Below, piece after piece: positions 17,004 to 24,983 of a DNA stretch of 64,000 bases (its first letter is position 1; each line of letters opens with the position of its first letter). This DNA comes from Geminicoccaceae bacterium. Lineage in GTDB: Bacteria; Pseudomonadota; Alphaproteobacteria; Geminicoccales; Geminicoccaceae. The stretch spans positions 806,001 to 870,000 of the forward strand of contig JACKIM010000002.1 in the NCBI GenBank assembly GCA_020638465.1, read 5' to 3'. Under the pieces are notes generated by a model that did no database searches, was not told the DNA's origin, and was given only the letters and a program-made list of their open reading frames with translations. Made by a program: the position numbers and the translations under genes.

Positions 17004-17420
17004 ATGTCCGAAGTCTTTGACCAAACGTATACCCCCAGTGAAAACGAACCCTACATGAACCCGCGTCAGGTGGAGTATTTCCGGCGCAAGCTCAACGAAT
17101 GGCGTGACGAGATCCTCAAGGGTTCGGGTGCCACCCTCAAGCAACTCCAGCAGGAAGAGAATCGCCTTCCGGATGCAAGTGACTGGGCTTCGGCCGATGC
17201 CCAGCGAAACTTCGAGTTGCGGACGCGTGATCGTGAACGCAAGCTGCTGAGCAAGATCGAAGCCGCTCTCGAGCGGATCGAGGATGGCAGCTACGGTTAT
17301 TGCGAGGACACGATGGAGCCCATCGGTGTTCGTCGCCTCCAGGCACGGCCGATTGCGACACTCAGTATCGAGGCTCAGGAAAAGCACGAGAAGCGCGAGC
17401 GCGCCTATCGCGACGAATAA
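17004..17420 (+). CDS. dksA: RNA polymerase-binding regulator DksA (single-cysteine type)
   Basis: This 138-residue protein has the DksA layout: a coiled-coil hairpin (about residues 20-85, with DASDWASADAQRNFELRTRD at the turn region carrying the acidic tip) and a C-terminal globular part. The zinc finger of E. coli DksA has four cysteines; here only one remains (YGYCEDTMEPIG), and the second pair is missing. Such forms are known in alphaproteobacteria, where DksA can work without zinc. It binds the RNA polymerase secondary channel and acts with ppGpp. ATG 17004 is preferred over the open upstream frame (16956) because the protein then begins like its homologues. Confidence 0.93.
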   Translation: MSEVFDQTYTPSENEPYMNPRQVEYFRRKLNEWRDEILKGSGATLKQLQQEENRLPDASDWASADAQRNFELRTRDRERKLLSKIEAALERIEDGSYGYCEDTMEPIGVRRLQARPIATLSIEAQEKHEKRERAYRDE

Positions 17421-17463
17421 TTCCACCGGCCGCGTTCGACGATGTCATGTCGGGCGTGGCCGC

Positions 17464-17509
17464 CACACATCGTGATGTGTTTGAAGACGGGCATCGTTCC
17501 CGATGTGTG
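17464..17509. repeat. 9-bp inverted repeat after dksA
   Basis: CACACATCG and CGATGTGTG are separated by about 28 bases, 44 bases after the dksA stop. There is no T-run, so it is at best a weak or Rho-assisted 3' structure. It lies upstream of the fliK enhancer-like elements. Confidence 0.3.
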
Positions 17510-17530
17510 TCCGGGTGTCGAGTATTGTAG

Positions 17531-17561
17531 CCCGGCAAGAATGACCGGCAACCCGGCAAAA
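17531..17561 (+). promoter_or_regulatory. Candidate FlbD enhancer (ftr-like CCGGCAA cluster) upstream of fliK
   Basis: Three CCGGCAA elements occur at 17532, 17545 and 17553, two of them as CCCGGCAA. They lie about 65-90 bases upstream of a sigma-54 promoter, the usual position for a bacterial enhancer. The core resembles the ftr sites bound by FlbD in Caulobacter. The flbD gene is in the same window. This is inference from the motif and its position. Confidence 0.5.
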
Positions 17562-17623
17562 ATTTCCGGTTGAATTGGCGTTCATTGGCACGCCGGTCGC
17601 TCCAAGACCCCTGAAACGGGATC

Positions 17624-17639
17624 TGGCACGCTCCTTGCT
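17624..17639 (+). promoter_or_regulatory. Sigma-54 promoter for fliK-flgD-flgE
   Basis: TGGCAC-GCTCC-TTGC matches the -24/-12 consensus with the required 5-base spacer. The fliK ATG is only 13 bases after it, so the transcript leader is very short or essentially absent. This predicts FlbD/sigma-54 control of the hook operon. Confidence 0.85.
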
Positions 17640-17651
17640 GACGGTGCGGGC

Positions 17652-19391
17652 ATGTCAGAAAACGCCATCAGCCAAGTCAGTTCAAGGTCGCTGGCCGGTC
17701 GGATGCCTCAAGGGGAGGCGGCCGCGGCCGATCCTCTCCTTGCCATGCTGTTCGCCAACCTGCTCATCAACCCGGGCAGGGTGGCGGATACCAGCGCCAA
17801 CGCCGATTCGCTCGCGGGTGCGGGCAACCTGTCGGCCGGCCTGCCGCTTGACACCGTGGTTGACACCGATACCCCTGCCGCCGCCGGCCGGCCGCCAATC
17901 CTCGACCGTGCCCCCGGTTTGTTCCCGCAGGCGATGGGAGAACTTGCAGCGGATGTCGGGGATGCGATGAATGCGCCCGACACAGGGAGTGCGCATCCGA
18001 ACGAGATTGTCCCGACGAAACCGCCATTGGTGGCAGGTGTTGTCGGTAACCCGGTGGTTTCGACGGTCGACGCGCTGCGGACCCGCTTTCTGGCGAACTC
18101 CGTCTTGCCGGTCGCGGCCCCAGCGACCGTCGCAACGACAGTGGGAACACCGATGGTGCAGGTGCCCGCGGCGGTCGACCAGGCACTGCCTGACGGTCCG
18201 CAGCAGTCGTTGACCGAACCGCCGGTATCCTTCGATACCGGAGGAAATCCCGTCGAGACGGCATGGGCCGACACGGCGGGGGATGCCACGTCCGTTACCG
18301 ACATGGCGATTGTCGCCCGCATGAACATATCGCCGTCAACCACGGCGCGTGGCGGCGATGTTGTGGTTCCGCTGAACGACCTCATCGTCGGTGATCCCGA
18401 GGTCGAGATGATTTCCGGGTTGCCGGAGGCGATCAAGGCTTCGTCGCAGCCGTCCGATACCCGCATCGTACAGCAGCCAGTGCCGGCCGCTCCGGCGGTC
18501 GACGATTCGGCACCCGTTGCGCTTGCGGCCGGGACATCGCCGACCGTCGTCCCCACGGCCGTGTCTGCCGTCGCACCGTTACGCGACGAGCGTGGCGGCC
18601 CGGTACGTCCGATACCGGCAGTGAGCCACGTCGACACAAGACCCGTTCAGATGGCCGAACTGCCGACCCGCAGCGAGCGCATGTCGATGGTCGTGGACAG
18701 GTTGCCGCCGGCAAGCGGCGCTGTCGTCTCGACCATGTCCGGTCATTCGGCGGGATCGTCCTATGTGCCCGAGGTGCCGGTCGAGCGTACCGGATGGATG
18801 CGGGCATTCTCTCCTGAAGCCAGTGATCCCGTTGCCGGGACCTCCGTCGACGAAACGGCCGACAGTCCCGATGCCGTCGATTTCGACCTGGGGGAATTTC
18901 GCCCCGTACGCGAGAGTGGAGCATTGCATGCCGAACGGGTCTACGCCCGGACGCAGTTGCCACTGCCTCCCTCCGTCCAGATCGCCCAGCAACTTGTCCA
19001 GGCGACCCAGGACGGTGTCGGCCGCCTGCGGATCCAGCTTCATCCCGAGGAACTCGGCGGCGTCGATATCGATGTCTCCTTCGACCATGAACGCAAGGTC
19101 TCGGTGTCGATATCCGTCGAACGCCCGGAGACCCTCGACCTGCTGCAGCGGGAGTCCCGGCATCTCGAAAGGTTGCTCGGTCAGCATGGCCTGGCGGTCG
19201 ACAACGGTCTCGACCTCGCCATGCAGCAGAACCGTTCCAACGGCCAGCAGGGCGGCCATGGACATCGCGAGCAGCGAGGCGGCTTTGCCGGTCATCTGGA
19301 CGAGCTGCCCAAGGAGGCCACGCCGGTTTCGGCCGCGGCGGTGGCCATGCCGGTTCTGGTGACCAACGGCTTGTATGACCTAACGATATAG
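17652..19391 (+). CDS. fliK: Flagellar hook-length control protein FliK
   Basis: This 579-residue protein has a long low-complexity N-terminal part rich in Ala, Pro, Thr and Val (about residues 20-420), as expected of the FliK ruler. A conserved C-terminal hook-length domain follows (about 435-535), containing VGRLRIQLHPEELGGVDIDV and the strand VSVSISVERPETLDLLQ, which touches FlhB to switch export specificity. The tail is rich in Gln, Gly and His. FliK is secreted during hook growth and measures hook length. It leads the fliK-flgD-flgE operon directly downstream of a sigma-54 promoter. A second protein with a FliK-like C-domain is encoded at 30490-32265. Confidence 0.88.
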   Translation: MSENAISQVSSRSLAGRMPQGEAAAADPLLAMLFANLLINPGRVADTSANADSLAGAGNLSAGLPLDTVVDTDTPAAAGRPPILDRAPGLFPQAMGELAADVGDAMNAPDTGSAHPNEIVPTKPPLVAGVVGNPVVSTVDALRTRFLANSVLPVAAPATVATTVGTPMVQVPAAVDQALPDGPQQSLTEPPVSFDTGGNPVETAWADTAGDATSVTDMAIVARMNISPSTTARGGDVVVPLNDLIVGDPEVEMISGLPEAIKASSQPSDTRIVQQPVPAAPAVDDSAPVALAAGTSPTVVPTAVSAVAPLRDERGGPVRPIPAVSHVDTRPVQMAELPTRSERMSMVVDRLPPASGAVVSTMSGHSAGSSYVPEVPVERTGWMRAFSPEASDPVAGTSVDETADSPDAVDFDLGEFRPVRESGALHAERVYARTQLPLPPSVQIAQQLVQATQDGVGRLRIQLHPEELGGVDIDVSFDHERKVSVSISVERPETLDLLQRESRHLERLLGQHGLAVDNGLDLAMQQNRSNGQQGGHGHREQRGGFAGHLDELPKEATPVSAAAVAMPVLVTNGLYDLTI

Positions 19392-19404
19392 AAAGGCGGG
19401 AAAC

Positions 19405-20079
19405 TTGGACGTCAGCACCCTCAATTCGACCTCGACGGCCGGAACCGGCAAGGCTGCAAGGAGCAGCAATACCCTTGCCGGCGATTTCGACACCTTCCTT
19501 TCGCTCCTGACCACGCAATTGCAGCAGCAGGACCCGCTCAGTCCGATGGATGCGGAAAAGTTCACCTCCCAGCTGGTCCAGTTCTCCTCGGTCGAGCAGG
19601 CCATCGAGACGAACAGTCAACTCGAGAAACTGATCGACTTGATGGGTTCGAACATGACCAACGCCGCCATGTCGTACCTGGGCCGGGAGGTCGAGATCGA
19701 AGGGGGCAATGTCGAGCTTGCCGACAGCGGATCGGCCAGCTTTGCCATCGATATCCCCGATGGTACCGGTAACGTGTCGGTGAGTGTCCTCGACGAATCC
19801 GGCAACGTTGTCCGCAAGCTTGCCGGACCCGCGGAATCGGGACTGCAGACCGTCACCTGGGATGGCCTTTCCGAGCGCAACGAGCGGTTACCCTCCGGCG
19901 CCTATCGCATCGAGGCATCCGGAATCGATGCCAATGGCGATCCACTCACCATCGCCACACGCGGTCACGGCATCGTCGATGCCATCGAGACCATCGATGG
20001 TGAACCCAAGCTTCTGGTCAACGGAGCTCCGTTCAGCATCGACAGCGTCCTTGCCGTTCGCACATCGGCCGCTGCCTGA
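19405..20079 (+). CDS. flgD: Flagellar hook-capping protein FlgD
   Basis: This 224-residue protein carries the FlgD N-terminal motif FDTFLSLLTTQLQQQDPLSPMDAEKFTSQLVQFSSVEQ (read in two parts, residues about 30-68) and a C-terminal beta domain (NVSVSVLDESGNVV, then GLQTVTWDGLSERNERLPSGAYRI). It caps the growing hook and is needed for hook subunits to polymerise. Translation starts at TTG 19405 behind AAGGCGGG, 13 bases after the fliK stop. It sits between fliK and flgE, the standard hook-gene neighbourhood. Confidence 0.95.
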   Translation: MDVSTLNSTSTAGTGKAARSSNTLAGDFDTFLSLLTTQLQQQDPLSPMDAEKFTSQLVQFSSVEQAIETNSQLEKLIDLMGSNMTNAAMSYLGREVEIEGGNVELADSGSASFAIDIPDGTGNVSVSVLDESGNVVRKLAGPAESGLQTVTWDGLSERNERLPSGAYRIEASGIDANGDPLTIATRGHGIVDAIETIDGEPKLLVNGAPFSIDSVLAVRTSAAA

Positions 20080-20158
20080 GGCGGGGGTGCTTCAATAACA
20101 CAAGACCGTCCGGACAGCGGGCGGGCCTCAATCGGTTGATAAAGTTGGAGAATGAGAA

Positions 20159-21478
20159 ATGAGTCTGTTCGGATCGCTGTTTGCGGGTGTTTCCGGGCTC
20201 TCGGCGCAGAGCAAGTCGATGGGGATGATTTCCGATAACATCGCCAATGTGAATACGACTGCCTACAAGGGAACGGCCGCGCATTTTTCAAGCCTGGTCA
20301 CCGGGAGCCAGTCTCCGACATCCTATTCGCCCGGCGGCGTGCGTTCATTCGCGCAGGCGGATGTCACTCGCCAGGGACTGATCCAGTCCTCGTCCTCGGC
20401 GACCGATGCGGCCATCTCCGGTGGCGGCTTCTTCGTCGTCAATTCCGAACCGACCGCCGACGCCATCAGCGGCGAGCAGCTCTACACGCGGGCAGGCGCC
20501 TTCAATCCCGACTACCTCGGCAATCTCGTGACGCCCAGCGGTTTCTACCTGCAGGGCTGGGCGCTTGATGCCAATGAGGACATCATCGACATCAACAAGC
20601 TCGAAACGGTTAATGTGGCGATCGTCAACGGTCTCGCCACGTCGACCACGAATGTCGAGATCGGTGCCAATCTCGATGCCGATCAGACCGAGTACGGCAA
20701 TGTTCCGCCCTATGATGCCACGCTGGCCACCGCCGGCTCCGTCAACATGGCCAGTGGCGGTGTGGAGCCGCAATTTTCGCGCAAGATCCAGGTCTGGGAC
20801 AGCCTGGGCCGGCCGCAGAACCTGACCATGGGGTTCCTCAAGACGGCTCCCAATGTCTGGGAGGTCGAGATCTATGCCACCGATCCGGCCGATGTCGTCG
20901 CCCCCGATGGCCTGGTGACTTCCGGGCAGATCACGTTCGATGGCAGTGGCACGCCGCTGGCCAACACGATCACTGATGCCAACATCACCTGGTCGGTTGC
21001 ATCGGGTGCCGATCCCAGCACGATTTCCTTCGACTTCGGTAGCATCGGCGAGGTCGATGGCCTCACCCAGTTTGCCAGCCCCACCAATGTTGCTTTCGTG
21101 CTGCAGAATGGTGCCGAGGTGGGTGAACTCAACGGCGTCAGCATCAACGAGGAAGGTTATGTGGTCGCCTCGTTCACCAATGGCGAGGAACGCCGTCTCT
21201 ATCGACTGCCGATCGCCACCTTCGCCAATCCGTCAGCGCTCGATCCACGATCGGGCAATGTATTTTCCCAGACCGATGCATCGGGTGAATACAACCTCCG
21301 GTTTGCTGGATCGGGTGGCGCCGGTCGTCTGGCGACGAGTGCCCTCGAAGCCGCAAATGTCGATCTCGCCGATGAATTCACCAAGATGATCATCACCCAG
21401 AGAGCTTATTCCGCAAGTGCCCGTGTCATTACGACGACGAATGACATGTTGGATGAGCTTATCCAGATCAGTCGTTGA
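20159..21478 (+). CDS. flgE: Flagellar hook protein FlgE
   Basis: This 439-residue protein starts with the axial-protein signature SGLSAQSKSMGMISDNIANVNTTAYKG (residues about 13-39, quoted in part) and ends with the matching C-terminal helix (ANVDLADEFTKMIITQRAYSA, then TTNDMLDELIQI). These two ends form the coiled-coil core of the hook. The middle carries the exposed D1/D2 domains, including the FlgE segment FSRKIQVWDSLGRPQNLTMGF. It builds the universal joint between rod and filament. An 80-bp gap with GGAG separates it from flgD; no independent sigma-54 site was seen there. Confidence 0.95.
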   Translation: MSLFGSLFAGVSGLSAQSKSMGMISDNIANVNTTAYKGTAAHFSSLVTGSQSPTSYSPGGVRSFAQADVTRQGLIQSSSSATDAAISGGGFFVVNSEPTADAISGEQLYTRAGAFNPDYLGNLVTPSGFYLQGWALDANEDIIDINKLETVNVAIVNGLATSTTNVEIGANLDADQTEYGNVPPYDATLATAGSVNMASGGVEPQFSRKIQVWDSLGRPQNLTMGFLKTAPNVWEVEIYATDPADVVAPDGLVTSGQITFDGSGTPLANTITDANITWSVASGADPSTISFDFGSIGEVDGLTQFASPTNVAFVLQNGAEVGELNGVSINEEGYVVASFTNGEERRLYRLPIATFANPSALDPRSGNVFSQTDASGEYNLRFAGSGGAGRLATSALEAANVDLADEFTKMIITQRAYSASARVITTTNDMLDELIQISR

Positions 21479-21612
21479 TGAATAAAGGAAGGGACGAGTT
21501 ATGGATAAATTCTTTTTACCATGCCCGTTAGTGCCGATTTAAAAGTTACAGGGTCAAAATGGCTCGATGAAAGAATCGACAGTAATCGATCTGTTATTGA
21601 TGGAGAACCCTG

Positions 21613-21888
21613 ATGTCGGACACTGAGTGTGACCGCCCGACTTCGGTCGTCGGACCCAATGGAACGCTGCTCAGCCTCGAAACCTTGCCCCCTCCCGACA
21701 CCCGTCGTTGGGTGGCGCGCCGCAAGGCCGAGGTCGTGGCGGCCGTCCGGGCTGGATTGTTGACCTTCGAGGAGGCCTGCGAGAGATACAATATATCGGC
21801 GGAGGAATATTCCTCCTGGGAGCGGGCGATCGACCGCCATGGAATGGGTGGGCTGCGCGTGACCAGGTTGCAGGAGTTTCGCGAATGA
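21613..21888 (+). CDS. sciP: CtrA inhibitor SciP (DUF1153 family)
   Basis: This 91-residue protein shows the DUF1153/SciP core: LPPPDTRRWVARRKAEVVAAVRAGL followed by a helix-turn-helix-like segment (TFEEACERYNISAEEYSSWERAI). In Caulobacter SciP binds the cell-cycle regulator CtrA and blocks its recruitment of RNA polymerase, restricting flagellar class II gene expression in time. It lies between the hook operon and the fliF operon, whose promoter region has a CtrA-like box. The 134-bp gap before it is AT-rich; no sigma-54 site was found. An upstream GGAG supports the ATG. Confidence 0.88.
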   Translation: MSDTECDRPTSVVGPNGTLLSLETLPPPDTRRWVARRKAEVVAAVRAGLLTFEEACERYNISAEEYSSWERAIDRHGMGGLRVTRLQEFRE

Positions 21889-21989
21889 GGCTTTCGTCCG
21901 GCAATGGCTGCATGGGAGGCCAGCGACCGCGACAATGGTGATGAACGCTGATGCGTCGTCTCTTCCTGCCTGAAATGTCATTCAAAGGG

Positions 21990-22011
21990 GCCGGTTCGGG
22001 CCGAACCCGGC
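21990..22011. repeat. Inverted repeat after sciP (possible terminator stem)
   Basis: GCCGGTTCGG pairs with CCGAACCCGGC with one bulged base, between sciP and the fliF promoter elements. No T-run follows. It could end sciP transcription or simply be a GC-rich palindrome. Confidence 0.3.
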
Positions 22012-22040
22012 GAGGGAGTGGTTCCAGCGGGTTGCGGCTG

Positions 22041-22055
22041 TTAACGTTTTGTTCA
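22041..22055 (+). promoter_or_regulatory. Candidate CtrA box at the fliF promoter
   Basis: TTAA-CGTTTTG-TTCA differs from the CtrA consensus TTAA-N7-TTAA at one base and is 71-85 bases upstream of the fliF ATG. In Caulobacter fliF is a CtrA-driven class II gene, and the CtrA inhibitor gene sciP is immediately upstream here. Confidence 0.5.
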
Positions 22056-22083
22056 GTAGCGCTGCACTAGTCTCCCGAAACAG

Positions 22084-22097
22084 CCGGTTTTTGCCGG
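22084..22097. promoter_or_regulatory. Candidate FlbD (ftr4-like) site at the fliF promoter
   Basis: CCGG-TTTTTG-CCGG lies between the CtrA-like box and fliF. Its right half, read on the other strand, is CCGGCAAAAA, the same core as the elements upstream of fliK. In Caulobacter FlbD represses fliF from the ftr4 site at this promoter. The assignment here is by analogy. Confidence 0.45.
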
Positions 22098-22125
22098 AGT
22101 GTTTTCGAGGAGCAACCGGGCGGCG

Positions 22126-23952
22126 ATGGCAGAAGAGCTTCAAGCATTGGCCGATGGCGGGCAGGAGGTGGCGCCCCTGCTTGCCGACGCCCCGCCGACG
22201 CTGGTCGAGCAGCTGCGCATGCTCGGCCCGTCCCGCATTGTCGCGATCGGTCTCGTCTTCCTCGCCTTTTTCGCCTTCCTTGCCTTCCTCGGGAGCCGGG
22301 CGCTCGAACCGCGCATGACCTTGCTCTATTCGGGGCTGGAGATTGGCGACAGCCAGGCCATCGTGCAGAAGCTCGAGGCGCTCGGCGTCAGCTACGAGCT
22401 GACGCCCAACGGCGATGCGATCATGGTGCCCGAGGACCAGGCGCTGCGTCTGCGCATGTCCCTGGCCGAGGAAGGGCTGCCGGGCGGGGCGGTCGTCGGC
22501 TACGAGATCTTCGACGAGAGCTCCGGTTTCGGAACCACCGATTTTCTATCCAATGTCAACCTCAAGCGCGCGCTCGAAGGAGAGCTCGCAAGGACCATCG
22601 GCAGCCTGAAGCCCGTCCGCGCGGCGCGTGTCCATATCGTCATGCCGAAGCGCCAGCTGTTCCAGCGCGATGCCGACAAGCCCACGGCTTCGGTCTTCGT
22701 GTCGATGCGTGGCGGGCATGTCCTCGAGGGACGCGAGATCGATGCAATCCGCAATCTGGTTGCGGCGGCCGTTCCGGGGCTTAGCGCCAGTCAGGTCACG
22801 GTACTCGATGATTCGGGCAACCTTCTCGCGCGCAGCGATGAAGAAGGCTCGCAATCCTATGCCCTCGATGAAGAGGATGCCTATCGCCGCTCGCAGGAAC
22901 AGCGGATCAAGCAGAAGATTGTCCAGTTGCTCGAACGCAGTGTCGGTGTCGGCCGGGTCGATGCCGAAGTCGCGATGGAGCTGACGTTCGACGAGATTTC
23001 GACGACGGAAGAAACCTTCGACCCCAACAGCCAGGTGGCGCGCAGCACCCAGACGGTCGATGAACAGAGTGATTCCACCGATCAAAGACCCAACCGGACC
23101 GTGAGCGTCGCCGGCAATCTGCCGACCGCGCAGGCTCAGGGCGATGCGGCCACATCGTCCGAAAATTCCAATCGCACCGAAGAGACAGTCAATTACGAGA
23201 TCTCGCGCACGGTGCGTAGCCAGACACGCCGAGGCGGGCAGATCAAGCGGATATCGGTCGCTGTCCAGGTTGACGGCATCTACCAGGCGGGTCCGGACGG
23301 GACACAGGTCTACCAGCCACGTTCGCAGCAGGAACTCGACGAGCTCGAGACGCTGGTGCGCTCGGCTGCCGGTCTCGATGACGAACGCGGCGACAGCGTA
23401 TCGGTGATCAGCCGGCGCTTCGTGGTTCCCGAGGTCGAGCCGATCGAGGACGAGGGCTTCCTGTCGCTCGACAAGGCTGACTACATGCGCTTCGGCGAAC
23501 TCGGCATGATCGCACTGACCGCCCTGCTGGTCATTCTCCTGGGCATCCGGCCCGCTCTCAAGCGGATCGTGCCGGAGAACCGGATCTCGCCGAACAAGGA
23601 GGCGACCTCGGTCATCATGGGCCGTGACGGCAAGCCCCTCCTGGTTCACGCCGCCACCGGCTCGACCATCACCGTCGACGAGCATGGCCGACCGGTGGTC
23701 CTGCGCCAGGGAACGCCTATCGAGCCGGAAATGCTCGAACACCACAGCGAGCCCGAAACCGACGATGGCGATCATCCGAGACGCAAGGGTTCAGGCAATC
23801 CGGACGAGGAGGTCGACGAGGACGAGGCCGTTCACCTGACCCATGTCCGGGGCAAGGTGAAACTCGCCCTGATCAACGAGGTCGCCGACGTCATCAACAA
23901 TCGTCCCGAAGATGCCATCCGGGTTATCCGCAGCTGGCTGCAGATGGAGTAG
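22126..23952 (+). CDS. fliF: Flagellar MS-ring protein FliF
   Basis: This 608-residue protein has the FliF layout: an N-terminal membrane helix (SRIVAIGLVFLAFFAFLAFLG), ring-building motif 1 (LYSGLEIGDSQAIVQKLEALGV), ring-building motif 2 with ARVHIVMPKRQLFQ, the periplasmic YscJ-like core, a second membrane helix (LGMIALTALLVILLGI), and a C-terminal tail (VRGKVKLALINEVADVINNRPEDAIRVIRSWL) that binds FliG. It forms the MS ring in the inner membrane, the base of the motor and export gate. ATG 22126 is chosen; a GTG at 22099 is in frame but falls within the promoter elements. It heads a run of seven tightly spaced genes down to flhA. Confidence 0.95.
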   Translation: MAEELQALADGGQEVAPLLADAPPTLVEQLRMLGPSRIVAIGLVFLAFFAFLAFLGSRALEPRMTLLYSGLEIGDSQAIVQKLEALGVSYELTPNGDAIMVPEDQALRLRMSLAEEGLPGGAVVGYEIFDESSGFGTTDFLSNVNLKRALEGELARTIGSLKPVRAARVHIVMPKRQLFQRDADKPTASVFVSMRGGHVLEGREIDAIRNLVAAAVPGLSASQVTVLDDSGNLLARSDEEGSQSYALDEEDAYRRSQEQRIKQKIVQLLERSVGVGRVDAEVAMELTFDEISTTEETFDPNSQVARSTQTVDEQSDSTDQRPNRTVSVAGNLPTAQAQGDAATSSENSNRTEETVNYEISRTVRSQTRRGGQIKRISVAVQVDGIYQAGPDGTQVYQPRSQQELDELETLVRSAAGLDDERGDSVSVISRRFVVPEVEPIEDEGFLSLDKADYMRFGELGMIALTALLVILLGIRPALKRIVPENRISPNKEATSVIMGRDGKPLLVHAATGSTITVDEHGRPVVLRQGTPIEPEMLEHHSEPETDDGDHPRRKGSGNPDEEVDEDEAVHLTHVRGKVKLALINEVADVINNRPEDAIRVIRSWLQME

Positions 23953-23967
23953 GAGGAGGAACGTTCC

Positions 23968-24981
23968 ATGGCGCAGTCCTTGCAATTCGACAAGCTGAGT
24001 GGCGGCGAGAAGGCAGCGATCCTGATGCTGGCGCTCAACGAGGACCAGGCGGCCTCGCTGTTTTCGAGGCTTGAGCTGGACGAGGTGAAGGAGATTTCCC
24101 AGACCATGTCGGTCCTTGGCCGGATCGACAATGTCATTGTCGAGAACGTGCTTGCCGATTTCAACGACAGGCTGTCGTCGTCGGGCGGTGTGGTCGGCAG
24201 CTTCGATACCACCGAAAAACTGCTGACACGCTTCCTCGACAACGAGCGCGTCGAACTGATCATGGAAGAGATCCGCGGCCCGGCCGGTCGGACCGTCTGG
24301 GACAAGCTCGGCAACGTCAACGAGAACGTGCTCGCGTCCTATCTGAAGAACGAATACCCGCAGACCGTCGCCGTGGTCCTGTCGCGGATCGAACCTGCCC
24401 ACGCTGCCCGCGTGCTGAGCAGTCTTCCCGATGATTTCGCCGTGGAAGTCGTCATGCGCATGTTGCGCATGGAAGTGGTGCAAAAGGACATCCTGGCCGA
24501 CGTCGAAAAGACCCTCAGGGCCGAGTTCATGAGCAATCTCGCCCGGACCATCCGCCGGGACAACCACGAGGTCATGGCCGAAATCTTCAACTACTTCGAT
24601 CGCGCCACCGAGAATCGCTTCATTACCACCCTTGAGGAGCGCAGCAAGGAATCGGCCGACCGCATCAAGGCACTCATGTTCACCTTCGAGGATCTCGTCA
24701 AACTCGATTCCTCGGGCATCCAGACGCTCTTGCGCAATGCCGGCAATGACCGCATCGGCATCGCGCTCAAGGGCGGGACCGACAAGGTCAAGGAGCTGTT
24801 CTTCTCCAACATGTCCGAGCGCGCATCGAAGATCCTGCGCGAGGACATGGAAGCCATGGGACCCGTGCGGATGCGTGACGTCGAGGAGGCACAGCAGTTC
24901 CTGGTCAACATGGCCAAGGAACTGGCAGCTTCGGGTGAGATCTTCCTTGCCGACGGCAAGGAAGACGAACTGGTGTACTGA
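23968..24981 (+). CDS. fliG: Flagellar motor switch protein FliG
   Basis: This 337-residue FliG starts with the FliF-binding domain (LSGGEKAAILMLALNEDQAASLFSRLE). The middle domain carries EYPQTVAVVLSRIEPAHAARVLSSLP (the usual EHPQ motif reads EYPQ). The torque-generating C-terminal domain contains MFTFEDLVKLDSSGIQTLLRN and the charged helix region that meets MotA. It is part of the C ring and couples stator force to rotation. The gene follows fliF by 15 bp, with GGAGGAGGAACG as its ribosome site. Confidence 0.95.
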   Translation: MAQSLQFDKLSGGEKAAILMLALNEDQAASLFSRLELDEVKEISQTMSVLGRIDNVIVENVLADFNDRLSSSGGVVGSFDTTEKLLTRFLDNERVELIMEEIRGPAGRTVWDKLGNVNENVLASYLKNEYPQTVAVVLSRIEPAHAARVLSSLPDDFAVEVVMRMLRMEVVQKDILADVEKTLRAEFMSNLARTIRRDNHEVMAEIFNYFDRATENRFITTLEERSKESADRIKALMFTFEDLVKLDSSGIQTLLRNAGNDRIGIALKGGTDKVKELFFSNMSERASKILREDMEAMGPVRMRDVEEAQQFLVNMAKELAASGEIFLADGKEDELVY

Positions 24982-24983
24982 CG

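Noticed and set aside
22099..22125. GTG 22099 as the fliF start
   Set aside because: It would place the start within the candidate control elements and add residues (MFSRSNRAA) not typical of FliF; ATG 22126 is preferred, though spacing to the GAGG site is long.
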